Made by a program: the position numbers and the translations under genes. DNA of 64,000 nt. Origin: UBA2330 sp049293015 (GTDB lineage Bacteria; Bacteroidota; Ignavibacteria; Tepidaquicellales; Tepidaquicellaceae). Below are positions 16,857 through 26,084 of the stretch, in pieces. How positions within the stretch are numbered: position 1 is the stretch's first letter; each line of letters begins with the position of its first letter. The stretch is from positions 1 through 64,000 of the forward strand of contig JBATSB010000109.1 in the NCBI GenBank assembly GCA_049293015.1, given 5' to 3'. Below the pieces are notes generated by a model that saw only the letters and a list, made by a program, of their open reading frames with translations, had not been told where the DNA came from and searched no databases.

Positions 16857-18475
16857 AGACATTTATTTTAATATTATTATTTGTAAATATTTCTTTCGGT
16901 CAGAATATACATAAAGCTGAAGATTTTAATTTAATCCCTTTTGGAAAAGATTTTTCATCACAGTTAAGAAGCAATCCTCTTTTTCTGAATCAGATCGTAG
17001 TACCAAATAATTCTACTACTCCGATCAGTAATTTTATAACTGATATTTTATTGAATGGTGATACTGTTTGGTTTGGTACCGGCAGCGGATTAATGAGAAC
17101 TATCGATAATTTTAAAAGCTTTCAGAATTATTACGGACTGGCTCCTTTTGGTACCGATGATATTGCAGGTTTTAATCTTAACAGAAATATATTGGCAGCA
17201 TCTACAGCCGTGAGTCAGGAGATCAACGGTGAGTCTGTTCCGACAGGTACTGGAATTAAAGTCTCTACGGATTACGGACTGAACTGGTCAGCATATCCGC
17301 AGCCTACTGATTCTCAAAGCGATTCGACTATAATTTACGGCTCAAATACAATTTATGCATTACCGGTGACAGTAACCCAGCAAAATCTTTCTTACGATAT
17401 TGCAGTCACAAAAACTCAAAACGATCCTTCGAATTATACAATCTGGATCTGTTCATTTGCGGGCGGACTGAGAAAAAGTACTGACTACGGAGCTACATGG
17501 ATAAGAGTCCTGCTGCCTCCTGATGATCTGGACAGCATTAATGTAAATGATACCGGATATACGTTTACTTTAAATCCAAGAGATAATCTTAATCAAAGAG
17601 TATTTACTATTGCAGCAGTTGATGATTCTACTTTGTATGTCGGTACTGCAGGTGGAATAAATGTTTCAAATAGCTGGGGAGTAAACTGGAGAAAATATAA
17701 TTTTCAAAATACGGATCCAAATAATCCAAACAACGGCATTTCAGGAAATTTTGTGGTAAGTCTCGATGTACAGAAATATGACGGGAATATAATAGTATGG
17801 GGAGCGACGCGTAAAGCTGAATTTGCAAATGAATTCGATGCGCTAAGCTATACAAGTAATGGCGGCGCAAACTGGTTAAATACTCTTTCAGGAAATAAAC
17901 CAAACGGAATGTCATTCTATAGAAATATAGTTTACGGATATACCGATAACGGATTATGGAGAAGTGAATTTGGAAATTTCAACTGGGCAAAAGCAGGTGT
18001 CATTTATGACCAAAGGACAAAAGATGAGTTGAGGACATCACAATTTTATGCGGGTAATCATATCAGTGATACACTTTATATCGGAAGTGCAGATGGATTA
18101 CTTCAGACACAGGAGCTGGGACAGCCATGGATCGGGCAGTGGACAATTTACAGATCAGTTACAAACATTGATCTGTCATCAGATCTGCTGACATATGCAG
18201 CTCCAAATCCTTTTTCACCTGATGATGAAGTAACGAGAATTTATTACAAAAGTCCATCAGCGACATCAAAAATCACTATAAATATTTATGATTTCGGTAT
18301 GAATCCTGTAAGGACAATAATTCAGAATGCAACAAGGACGGGAACGGAAGTTCTTTATACATCATGGAATGGCAGAAATGACAACAATCAGAGAATAGCA
18401 AACGGTGTATATTTTTACAGAGTAGAAATTAATGATGATGATCCTGTATGGGGAAAAATAATTTTACTTGAGTAG
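16853..18475 (+). CDS. secreted beta-propeller-like protein with C-terminal sorting domain
   Basis: A 540-aa exported protein. The signal peptide (about 1-17, ending SFGQ) precedes a long region with repeated WFGTGSGLMRT, IKVSTDYGLNWSAY, GLRKSTDYGATWIRV and INVSNSWGVNWRKY. These are BNR/Asp-box-like blades of a sialidase- or Ycf48-type propeller. The last 90 residues (YAAPNPFSPDDEVTRIYY ... WNGRNDNNQRIANGVYFYRVEI) form a FlgD-Ig-like/T9SS type A sorting domain. It sits between a lipoprotein and two PorV/PorQ genes, the barrels associated with T9SS export. The ligand is unknown. Confidence 0.75.
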   Translation: MKTFILILLFVNISFGQNIHKAEDFNLIPFGKDFSSQLRSNPLFLNQIVVPNNSTTPISNFITDILLNGDTVWFGTGSGLMRTIDNFKSFQNYYGLAPFGTDDIAGFNLNRNILAASTAVSQEINGESVPTGTGIKVSTDYGLNWSAYPQPTDSQSDSTIIYGSNTIYALPVTVTQQNLSYDIAVTKTQNDPSNYTIWICSFAGGLRKSTDYGATWIRVLLPPDDLDSINVNDTGYTFTLNPRDNLNQRVFTIAAVDDSTLYVGTAGGINVSNSWGVNWRKYNFQNTDPNNPNNGISGNFVVSLDVQKYDGNIIVWGATRKAEFANEFDALSYTSNGGANWLNTLSGNKPNGMSFYRNIVYGYTDNGLWRSEFGNFNWAKAGVIYDQRTKDELRTSQFYAGNHISDTLYIGSADGLLQTQELGQPWIGQWTIYRSVTNIDLSSDLLTYAAPNPFSPDDEVTRIYYKSPSATSKITINIYDFGMNPVRTIIQNATRTGTEVLYTSWNGRNDNNQRIANGVYFYRVEINDDDPVWGKIILLE

Positions 18476-18487
18476 AAAATATTTTAT

Positions 18488-19510
18488 TTGAAAAAATATA
18501 TTTTAATATTGGTTTTTACGGCAATTGGATTTCAGCACGCTGACGCGCAGCTTGGAAGTTATGCCGGAGCTTTTTCGAGACTTGGATTCGGAGCCAGAGG
18601 TATGGCAATGGCAAATGCTGTTTCTTCGGATATATTCGGAGATATTAGTGGTATTTACAATCCTGCTCTCGCTACATTTCAGAATGACGGTAAAGTTGAT
18701 CTGGGATATACATTTCTCAGCTTTGACAGGAAGCTGAACTTTGTCGGTTACACACAAAAATTTAAATTACCAAATCAGAAAGAAGGCGGTGCAGGGATTA
18801 CAGTTGCCTGGATAAATGCAGGTGTAAATGATATTGATGGAAGAGATAATGATACAAGACAGATTGGAATGTTCTCAACTTTTGAAAATGAATTCTATTT
18901 AGGTACTTCATTTATTTTATCAGAACAGTTATCACTTGGCGTTGGATTTAAATTGTATTATGCAAAACTTTTTGATGATATCACTTCATCTTCATTTGCA
19001 ATTGACCTTGGAGGAATTTATAAAGCAAGTAATGACCTTGCAATAGGGCTGACAATAAAAGATCTGGGAGCAAAGTATGAATGGCAGACTACTTCCATTT
19101 ACGGAGCTAACGGAAATTCTACAGAGGATAAATTTCCGAAATTAGTTGAGCTAAGCGGAACCTATCTTCTTCCGAAAAATTACGGAATCGTATCTCTTGG
19201 ATTTGTTCAGTATCTTAATCCTAAACCCGAAACAAATTTAGATGAAACTTCAGGTTCCAGTTCAAATAATACAGTTTTACGTTTTGGAATTGAAACAAAC
19301 ATTGTAAAACAGGTAAAGCTTAGAGCCGGTCTTGACAGAATAGATTTTTCTACTTCGGATTTTTCAGGAAATCTGGAACCGTCATTTGGTTTTGGGCTTG
19401 ATAAAAATTTTTCAAAAACCATTAATCTCGGTGTTGACTATTCAGTTCAGCTTGAGCCGTTTTCTCATGATCTGATACAAAACATCGGAATAGTTTTTAA
19501 ATTTAAGTAA
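18488..19510 (+). CDS. PorV/PorQ family outer-membrane protein
   Basis: A 340-aa barrel of the PorV/PorQ (UPF0164) family. PorV shuttles T9SS cargo to the attachment complex; PorQ is a related accessory barrel. After the signal peptide (ending ADAQ) comes the family's N-terminal SYAGAFSRLGFGARGMAMANAVSSD, then GIYNPALATFQNDGKVDLGYTFLSFD. The start is TTG, 12 nt after the secreted propeller gene, and the next family member follows after 2 nt. Whether it corresponds to PorV or PorQ cannot be decided by eye. Confidence 0.85.
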   Translation: MKKYILILVFTAIGFQHADAQLGSYAGAFSRLGFGARGMAMANAVSSDIFGDISGIYNPALATFQNDGKVDLGYTFLSFDRKLNFVGYTQKFKLPNQKEGGAGITVAWINAGVNDIDGRDNDTRQIGMFSTFENEFYLGTSFILSEQLSLGVGFKLYYAKLFDDITSSSFAIDLGGIYKASNDLAIGLTIKDLGAKYEWQTTSIYGANGNSTEDKFPKLVELSGTYLLPKNYGIVSLGFVQYLNPKPETNLDETSGSSSNNTVLRFGIETNIVKQVKLRAGLDRIDFSTSDFSGNLEPSFGFGLDKNFSKTINLGVDYSVQLEPFSHDLIQNIGIVFKFK

Positions 19511-19512
19511 AC

Positions 19513-20424
19513 ATGAAATATCTAAAATTAATAATATCAGTTTTCATAATCTCACCGTGTTTTTTCTCTGATTCATTTTCTCAAAATGACGGTACAGCAA
19601 ATACAGGTTTGTCATTTCTAAAAACAGGTATCAGCTCAAGAGCTTTAGCTATGGGTGAAGCATATTCTTCAGTAACGGATGACGCATCGGCTTATTTTTA
19701 TAATCCGGCACGGCTGCAGTTTGGTGAAAAAAATAATATTCTTTTGATGCATAACTCTTTAGGACAGGACCAGCTTTCTGAATATTTAGCAGTGAAATTT
19801 CCCTTAAGCGAAAAATTCTTTATGGGAATCGGATTTTACACTACAAGTGTAAGTGATATAGAAGTCAGGAATATACCGGGAGCTGTTCTGGAAACATTTG
19901 ATTCAAGAAATCTTTCCACAGGAGTTTCATTCAGTTATTCAGTGAATAAAGAAATTTCGATCGGACTTACCACTAAACTTATCTATGAAAAAATTTATGT
20001 GGATGAAGCATCAGGTGTTGGTTTCGATTTCGGAACTAACTATACAAAAAACAATCTGAACTTTGCTTTTGTAATTTCTAATATTGGATCTGTAAATGAA
20101 CTTCAGACACAAAGCACTAAGCTTCCTTCATCATTTCGCATAGGAGGAAGTTACAAATTTAAACAAAAGGATTTTGACTTTGATCTTGCTCTCGAAGGAT
20201 TCAAAATCATGGATGGTGGATTGTTTCATATTCTTACAGGTGGAGAAGCAGGGTACAAGGACATTGTCTTTTTAAGAGTGGGCTATCAGTCTAATTATGA
20301 AAACAAAGGACTTACAACAGGAATAGGATTTAAATACAAAGCTTTAAATGTAGATTATGCTTTTATCCCGTCTGTTGATGGATTTGGTACTGGAAATTCT
20401 TTTTCACTGGGGATAAATTTCTGA
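19513..20424 (+). CDS. second PorV/PorQ family outer-membrane protein
   Basis: A 303-aa paralogue of the preceding barrel, with a signal peptide (ending SFSQ) and the same layout: GLSFLKTGISSRALAMGEAYSSVTDDASAYFYNPARLQF. The two genes are 2 nt apart and probably arose by duplication, but they are now clearly different in sequence, so each may serve a different cargo. The glycosyltransferase gene starts 19 nt downstream, on the same strand. Confidence 0.85.
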   Translation: MKYLKLIISVFIISPCFFSDSFSQNDGTANTGLSFLKTGISSRALAMGEAYSSVTDDASAYFYNPARLQFGEKNNILLMHNSLGQDQLSEYLAVKFPLSEKFFMGIGFYTTSVSDIEVRNIPGAVLETFDSRNLSTGVSFSYSVNKEISIGLTTKLIYEKIYVDEASGVGFDFGTNYTKNNLNFAFVISNIGSVNELQTQSTKLPSSFRIGGSYKFKQKDFDFDLALEGFKIMDGGLFHILTGGEAGYKDIVFLRVGYQSNYENKGLTTGIGFKYKALNVDYAFIPSVDGFGTGNSFSLGINF

Positions 20425-20443
20425 TCTTCTCTTAAGTGAAGTC

Positions 20444-22123
20444 ATGTCTTCTTTATATTTCAGATTAAATAAGTTTTTAGAAAACGGGAATAATCTTTAC
20501 AAAGTTTTTTTCGTCCTCTCCATTCTTTTAATAATTTTCAAAATACATTCACTTTTAACAACGGATATTCAGCCATGGGATGAAGGTATGTATGCGACCC
20601 GGCTGCTTTCAATTCATTTCAACGGGGATTTTTTTGATCAGTATTCTCATTCAGTTGGAAAATTCTATTCCGCGTCACACCCGCCTCTGCTCATCTGGGC
20701 AGGATATTTTGCCACTCTTATTTTTGGGGTAAATGCTATTGTAATGAAATCACTGATCTTTATTCTTTCACTACTGAGTATTCTTATGATTCTTCTGATA
20801 GGTAGAGAATTGTTCTCTCTAAAGATTGCATTTTATTCAGCAATAATATTCTGCAGTAATATTATATTTTCTGTATTCTCACAAAGGTTTCAGTTTGATA
20901 TTCCGTACACTTTTTTAATTCTGCTGTCATTCTATTTCTTTCTTCTTTACAATAAAACAGAAAAGTATAAATATATAATCTATCTTGGAATTACTTTTGG
21001 TGCTTGTCTGATGGTGAAGATACTGGTTGGATTTTATATTCCGATTGTAATTGGTATTTCGTATTATTTTATCAAAGATAAAACAAATTTAAAAGTAAAG
21101 GATTTATTTGTTCTCACTTTGATAGGGGTTTTAATTGCACTTCCCTGGCATGTCTATATGCTTTCGAAATATGGCGGCGAATTCACAGACTACTTTTTTA
21201 AGTTTCATATTTATGACAGAGCATTTATAGGTGTTGAGAACAGCGTTAAACCTTCAGGGATATTCTATCATATGAATTATTTGATGACTATAATTCCTTA
21301 CAGCATCCTGATCATATTCAGTTTTATTAAGGATCTTGTTAACAGAAAAAACCTCGACTGGAAAAAAATATTTATATGGATTTGGTTTCTTTCGGGAATG
21401 CTTATACTTACTTTATTTAAAACTAAATTAGAAGTATATATCTTACTTATACTTCCACCGGGTTGTTATATTATTTCACTTTTTATAAATTCTATAGAGA
21501 CAGAAAAATTTTATTTAAAAGCTTTGTCTGTAACATTTGTTCTATTTAATTTTTTATGGTTTGCTACTGAAGATGTAAGACCATTCCTGAAGGATTACAT
21601 GATGCGGCAGGACTTCTTGATGACTGCTGTGATTATTCTTCTTTTACTTACTTTGTTATATTACTCAGGAAGATTCATCGCAAAGAGATTTGATCTTAAG
21701 AATACTTATTTTATTTTTGTACTTATATTCTTTTTATCTATAAATATATTTTACTTATTTAAAATACCTGAGTGGGAAAATAAATTTCAGATATCAGAGG
21801 TAAAAGAGACCATTGAAAAAAGCGGCAGAAAAAATATTCTGTATGTTGCAACAAATTACAGACATAACCCTCAGTTCAGCTTTTACTTTAATGGTCTGGA
21901 TTTGAACTGGGATAATCCTGAGTACAAGTTTGAACTTATTGATAATAAAGATGGAATTGGAATGGTCAAAGATAAATTAAGTTCGCTCAAAAGAAATGAG
22001 TATATGATCATAGTAGAAAAGGATTATATCAACAGAGCGGACTATCCGGATTCACAACTTTTTGTACCGGGTGATCATAAATTGTTGTTAAAGAGAAACG
22101 GGTACGAACTTTATGAAAACTGA
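20444..22123 (+). CDS. GT39/ArnT-like membrane glycosyltransferase
   Basis: A 559-aa polytopic protein of the dolichyl/undecaprenyl-phosphate mannose (or aminoarabinose) transferase superfamily, GT-C fold. The first periplasmic loop has TTDIQPWDEGMYATRLLSI, where the acidic pair D-E is the presumed catalytic site, followed by SASHPPLLIW. About 11-12 hydrophobic helices run up to residue 440, and a soluble domain of about 110 aa ends the protein. Such enzymes move a sugar from a polyprenyl phosphate to lipid A, protein or glycan on the periplasmic face. The neighbouring split-ArnA pair suggests an amino- or formamido-sugar donor (inference). Confidence 0.85.
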   Translation: MSSLYFRLNKFLENGNNLYKVFFVLSILLIIFKIHSLLTTDIQPWDEGMYATRLLSIHFNGDFFDQYSHSVGKFYSASHPPLLIWAGYFATLIFGVNAIVMKSLIFILSLLSILMILLIGRELFSLKIAFYSAIIFCSNIIFSVFSQRFQFDIPYTFLILLSFYFFLLYNKTEKYKYIIYLGITFGACLMVKILVGFYIPIVIGISYYFIKDKTNLKVKDLFVLTLIGVLIALPWHVYMLSKYGGEFTDYFFKFHIYDRAFIGVENSVKPSGIFYHMNYLMTIIPYSILIIFSFIKDLVNRKNLDWKKIFIWIWFLSGMLILTLFKTKLEVYILLILPPGCYIISLFINSIETEKFYLKALSVTFVLFNFLWFATEDVRPFLKDYMMRQDFLMTAVIILLLLTLLYYSGRFIAKRFDLKNTYFIFVLIFFLSINIFYLFKIPEWENKFQISEVKETIEKSGRKNILYVATNYRHNPQFSFYFNGLDLNWDNPEYKFELIDNKDGIGMVKDKLSSLKRNEYMIIVEKDYINRADYPDSQLFVPGDHKLLLKRNGYELYEN

Positions 22124-22126
22124 TCA

Positions 22127-23110
22127 ATGATAGAAACAATCAGAATAAATAATATTGAGAAAAATAATGAGTGGACTGAATTTTTAAGAAATCAGTACAA
22201 TCTTTTTTTTGATCACAAATTTAATTCATACAATGATGTCTTTAAGAAAAATATTAGCTGGCATCACCTGATGTTTAGAATTGTTGGTACTAACAGAGTT
22301 GTGGCGATAATGACTGGATGTGAAAAAACAAAAGGAGATGGCAGGAAAACTTTTGTGTCATGTGACGGTGTAAGTTACGGTGGATTTCTCTGGAAATTAA
22401 AATCAGATCTGATCACATATTTTGATGTAATAAAAAGTTTTAAAGAGTATTTGGCTGAAAATGGATTTAATGATTGTGTCATTAGAAATCCGCCTTTTAG
22501 ATACAATAATATTCCAAATGAAGAGACGGATTATGCTTTGATAAAAGAAGGATTCAATGTAACAAATATTTCACTTACAAATATTATTGATATAAAAGAA
22601 TTTGATTTTAAAAAAATTTCCGGTCCTAAAAAAAGATCAATAAAAAAATCATCTTCTGTGTTTGAGTTTGAAATACTAAACGATGTATCTGACGAAAATA
22701 AACTGAAAGAATTTTATGAAGTACTTCTTAAAAACAGAGAGCTTAAAAACGTTAAGCCGACTCATACATTAAAAGAATTATTTTATCTTAAAAATAAATT
22801 ATCTGAAGAACTCATTTTTTTTACAGCAAAGATTGATTCGGAAATAGCTGCAGTGTGTGTGCTTTTCAGAATAAATAATGACATGATCCTGAATTTTTAT
22901 CTGGCGGGAGATGAGAAGTTTAAAATGAACAGGGTATCTGAATATCTGCTGTATAAATCAATAGAATGGTCAAAAGAAAACAGCTGTAAATTTTATGATA
23001 TCGGAACTTCTGATATGGACGGTAAACTTCTGGATGGACTATATGCATTTAAGAAAAAATTTCTTGCGCACGGCTTTTTAAGAAAAACCTATGAAATAAA
23101 AATCAAATAA
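22127..23110 (+). CDS. FemAB-like GNAT acyl/aminoacyltransferase
   Basis: A 327-aa cytoplasmic protein with two GNAT-like halves, as in FemAB and the BioF2-like group found in exopolysaccharide loci. The C-terminal half has the family ending FYDIGTSDMDGKLLDGLYAFKKKFLAHGFLR. Such proteins transfer acyl or aminoacyl groups to the amino group of a lipid-linked sugar. It starts 3 nt after the GT39 gene and ends 5 nt before the SDR gene, so it is firmly part of this run. The acyl donor is unknown. Confidence 0.7.
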   Translation: MIETIRINNIEKNNEWTEFLRNQYNLFFDHKFNSYNDVFKKNISWHHLMFRIVGTNRVVAIMTGCEKTKGDGRKTFVSCDGVSYGGFLWKLKSDLITYFDVIKSFKEYLAENGFNDCVIRNPPFRYNNIPNEETDYALIKEGFNVTNISLTNIIDIKEFDFKKISGPKKRSIKKSSSVFEFEILNDVSDENKLKEFYEVLLKNRELKNVKPTHTLKELFYLKNKLSEELIFFTAKIDSEIAAVCVLFRINNDMILNFYLAGDEKFKMNRVSEYLLYKSIEWSKENSCKFYDIGTSDMDGKLLDGLYAFKKKFLAHGFLRKTYEIKIK

Positions 23111-23115
23111 ATAAA

Positions 23116-24078
23116 TTGAATATAAAAAATAAAAAAATTCTGTTAACAGGCGGAGCCGGATTCATTGGCAGTACACTTGTGTCAAAACTTGTTAAGGAAA
23201 ATGAAATAACTATCCTTGATAATTTTTCACGGGACTCAATCAAATACAAAAACATAACTTCAAGAAATCTTTCGGTAATAGAAGATGACGTCTTGAATTT
23301 TGAAGCTTTGAAAAAGATCTGTGAGAATTTCAAACCTCAGATAGTCATACATCTGGCTGCCGTCGCGGGAATTGATACTGTGATTATTGACCCAGTGAAA
23401 ACACTCGATGTAAATATCAACGGTACTTTTAATCTGATGAAAGCTCTGGAAAAATATTCAAACCGGCTAGAAAGAATTCTGGACTTTTCTACCAGTGAAG
23501 TGCTCGGAGCTTATGCATACAAATCAACTGAGAAATCCCAGACAAACTTCGCACCTGTAGGAGAAGCCCGCTGGACGTACTCTATCAGCAAAGTAGCAGG
23601 CGAGCATATTGTCCACAGCTATTTCAAAAAATTCGGATATCCTGTTGTGACTATTCGTCCATTTAATATTTACGGACCGGGTCAGGTTGGTGAAGGCGCA
23701 ATACAGATTTTCATAAAAAATGTTGTTAATAACAAAGACATTGAAATTCACGGAGACGGGGATCAGATCAGGTCATGGTGCTATATCGATGATATGGTAA
23801 ATGGAATTGAACTTTGTATTACTAATAAAAAAGCAATCGGAGAGGTATTTAATATTGGCAATCCTAAAGGTACAATTACGATATCTTCTTTAGCCGAGAA
23901 AATAGTTTCGATATGTAAATCAAAATCGAAAATCATATATACGCCTAAGAACTATGTCGATGTCGAACTGAGAATCCCGAGTATTGAAAAAGCAAAAGAC
24001 TTGCTTGGCTTTAATCCCGTAGTCGATTTGAATGAAGGAATAAAAAGAACTTACAACTGGTATAAGAAAAATATCTGA
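23116..24078 (+). CDS. NAD-dependent sugar-nucleotide epimerase/decarboxylase (SDR)
   Basis: A 320-aa extended short-chain dehydrogenase acting on a nucleotide sugar. The NAD motif GGAGFIG lies at 12-18, the catalytic YSISK has Tyr about 155 and Lys about 159, and RPFNIYGPGQ follows. The C-terminal part (FNIGNPKGTITI ... DVELRIPSIEKAKDLLGFNP) is close in pattern to the decarboxylase half of ArnA, which has DVEHRKPSI at the same place. UDP-glucuronate decarboxylation is therefore possible, though a 4,6-dehydratase or 4-epimerase is not excluded. The start is TTG. Its stop overlaps the formyltransferase ATG by 1 nt. Confidence 0.85.
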   Translation: MNIKNKKILLTGGAGFIGSTLVSKLVKENEITILDNFSRDSIKYKNITSRNLSVIEDDVLNFEALKKICENFKPQIVIHLAAVAGIDTVIIDPVKTLDVNINGTFNLMKALEKYSNRLERILDFSTSEVLGAYAYKSTEKSQTNFAPVGEARWTYSISKVAGEHIVHSYFKKFGYPVVTIRPFNIYGPGQVGEGAIQIFIKNVVNNKDIEIHGDGDQIRSWCYIDDMVNGIELCITNKKAIGEVFNIGNPKGTITISSLAEKIVSICKSKSKIIYTPKNYVDVELRIPSIEKAKDLLGFNPVVDLNEGIKRTYNWYKKNI

Positions 24079-24986
24079 TGAATTATTTTTATATGGCACA
24101 TTCCGTAATGAGTCTTGACTGTCTTAAGGATCTTGTGTCAAAAAATTATTCACCTGGTCTTGTTATCATTCATAAAAACAGAGACAGGAAAAAGCTCTCT
24201 GAGAATTTTTATATTCCTGTAAGAGAACTTTGCAGCTCAAACAATATAGAACTTATCGAAACAGAAGAAATAAATAATTTAAAAAAAAGAATTGAAAATT
24301 TTGATACGGGAATCTGCGTTGGGTTTATGGATATTCTGAAAAAAGATTTTTTCGAAATCCCTGAAAAAGGCATAATGAATTTACACTGCGGTAAGCTGCC
24401 CGAATACAGAGGCAGAGCACCGATCAGCAGAAGTATCATGAATGGAGAAAAATATATTACGGTTTCCGTTCATAAAATAGATGAAGGTGTTGACTCAGGT
24501 GACATTTGCAAAGAATTAAAAATTGAAATCATTGAAGAAGATGACGTGAATACTATATATAAAAAATGTTCTGAATCTGCATCTGATATTCTAATAGATT
24601 GCCTGAATGAATTAAAAGAAAATAAACTTAAATTTCTTAAACAATCATCTGATCTTGCGGCAAACAAAGTTATTAATAATGAAGAAAGAAAAATAAACTG
24701 GGAAGATGATAAAGTAAAAAATTTCAATAAGATCAGAGCTTTGACTGCACCTTATCCATGCGCATATTCTTTATTCAAAGGAGGTGAATATTTATTTTTA
24801 AAAGCAAAAATTTCTGATGAATTTAATGATGAGAATATACAGTCCGGAACCGTTGCAAAAGTTTCTGATAATGAAATAGTTATCAAAAGCGGAAACGGAT
24901 TTCTCAGGATACTTAAAGTAACGGACGAGAAACTTAAAGAATTAAATTTAAAAGTACTATTTAAGGGAGGAGATATATTCGAATGA
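24078..24986 (+). CDS. ArnA-N/Fmt-like formyltransferase for a sugar amine
   Basis: A 302-aa protein with the formyltransferase fold that uses N10-formyl-tetrahydrofolate. Active-site residues are visible: MNLHCGKLPEYRGRAP with Asn101 and His103, and IDEGVDSGDI with Asp139. A C-terminal OB-like subdomain (from about residue 205, INWEDDKVKNFNKIRALTAPYPCAY) is also as in ArnA and Fmt. It directly follows, and overlaps by 1 nt, the SDR that resembles the other half of ArnA. A sugar-nucleotide amine is thus a better substrate guess than initiator tRNA. No sugar aminotransferase is present in the window. The amidohydrolase overlaps its end by 4 nt. Confidence 0.8.
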   Translation: MNYFYMAHSVMSLDCLKDLVSKNYSPGLVIIHKNRDRKKLSENFYIPVRELCSSNNIELIETEEINNLKKRIENFDTGICVGFMDILKKDFFEIPEKGIMNLHCGKLPEYRGRAPISRSIMNGEKYITVSVHKIDEGVDSGDICKELKIEIIEEDDVNTIYKKCSESASDILIDCLNELKENKLKFLKQSSDLAANKVINNEERKINWEDDKVKNFNKIRALTAPYPCAYSLFKGGEYLFLKAKISDEFNDENIQSGTVAKVSDNEIVIKSGNGFLRILKVTDEKLKELNLKVLFKGGDIFE

Positions 24987-25711
24987 AAATTATAGATGCA
25001 CATATTCATATAGGAACGTGGAGTGATATATTTTTCAACTATGCTTCCACCATAGAACAGGCTGTCGATGTAATGAAAAAGTCAGGTGTCGAAGCTGCTT
25101 TATGTATGCCTACTGATTCTACTTCCAATGATGAACTTTTTATAAAAACAAAAGAGTCCAAGTTTAAATTTTATTATAATGCATGGATAGATCCGTCTGA
25201 TAAAGAGCTCGACAATTTTCTTGAAAAGAATCTGAATGAAATCTCTGCATTTAAAATCCATCCTTCCATTCAAAAATTAAAAATTACTGATCCTTCGTAT
25301 GAGAAATATCTTCAGATGGCTTCAGATGTGGGTAAGCCTGTAATTGTGCACTGCGGAAGGTGGCAGGAGATGGCAGGTTTTAAAATTGCTCTTGAGACTG
25401 CTGTGAAATTTCCTGAACTGAAACTGATACTGGCACATATGGGAGGTGATCAGCCGTCTTTATATCTCGAATGTGCTGAAGTTATAAATGACAGCAAATA
25501 TAAAAATGTATATCTCGGTACGGAATCTGTGCGTGAATTCTATTTCATGGATCTGGCGGTGAAAAAAGCCGGAGCGGAAAAAGTGATCTTTGGAAGTGAT
25601 TATAATCTGGGTCTGCCTCTTACTTATATTCCAATAGTCGATAGTCTTAATATTTCGATCGAAGAAAAAGAAATGATCTTTAGCGGTAATATTCTTAAGC
25701 TGATAAGTTAA
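24983..25711 (+). CDS. amidohydrolase-2 family metal-dependent hydrolase
   Basis: A 242-aa TIM-barrel hydrolase. It shows the N-terminal metal motif DAHIHIG (about 4-10), a central PVIVHCGRW, LAHMGGDQ, and a C-terminal FGSDYNLG aspartate. These are the hallmarks of the Amidohydro_2/TatD-like group. A strong GGGAGGAG ribosome-binding site lies inside the end of the formyltransferase gene. It closes the nine-gene run. Given its partners it could remove a formyl or acyl group from the sugar, the step ArnD performs in the arn pathway; this is inference. It converges with the DUF952 gene. Confidence 0.75.
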   Translation: MKIIDAHIHIGTWSDIFFNYASTIEQAVDVMKKSGVEAALCMPTDSTSNDELFIKTKESKFKFYYNAWIDPSDKELDNFLEKNLNEISAFKIHPSIQKLKITDPSYEKYLQMASDVGKPVIVHCGRWQEMAGFKIALETAVKFPELKLILAHMGGDQPSLYLECAEVINDSKYKNVYLGTESVREFYFMDLAVKKAGAEKVIFGSDYNLGLPLTYIPIVDSLNISIEEKEMIFSGNILKLIS

Positions 25712-25726
25712 TTTTCTTTTTAAAAA

Positions 25727-26068
25727 TTAAAAACCTACAGGAAAAATAAACAAGCCGTCCCTGTCACTTATAAGTTCGATGATCTCAGTTACAGCATCGA
25801 TGTTTAATTCACCGTATATATGCGGAAATAAATAATTATTATTATCTGAATCTTCCCATATGATCTCGCTTATTACCTTACTCTGATCTATAAAAAGCAG
25901 AAGTATAACTTTTTCTTTGCTGAAAAATTTAAGTGCCGATGACCTTACTTTGTCTTTAGGTGAACAGTGAATAAACCCTTCACTTTCAAGCGAAAGAGCT
26001 TTGTAAGTTTTATTTTTTTTATGTTTATCCCAGTGATCTTTTGTAGTTAAATGATAAATTAATTCCAT
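25727..26068 (-). CDS. DUF952 family protein
   Basis: A 113-aa protein with the DUF952 pattern: IYHLTTKDHWDKHKKNKTY, EGFIHCSPKDKV, and the C-terminal FPHIYGELNIDAV. The start is placed at the ATG giving MELIYHL, because the longer frame would add 16 residues not seen in the family and would run into the upstream gene. The fold is related to ADP-ribosyltransferase-like folds, but no activity is established. It lies 16 nt after a methyltransferase gene and is likely co-transcribed. Confidence 0.8.
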   Translation of the reverse strand: MELIYHLTTKDHWDKHKKNKTYKALSLESEGFIHCSPKDKVRSSALKFFSKEKVILLLFIDQSKVISEIIWEDSDNNNYLFPHIYGELNIDAVTEIIELISDRDGLFIFPVGF

Positions 26069-26084
26069 TAAACTTTTATTATTT

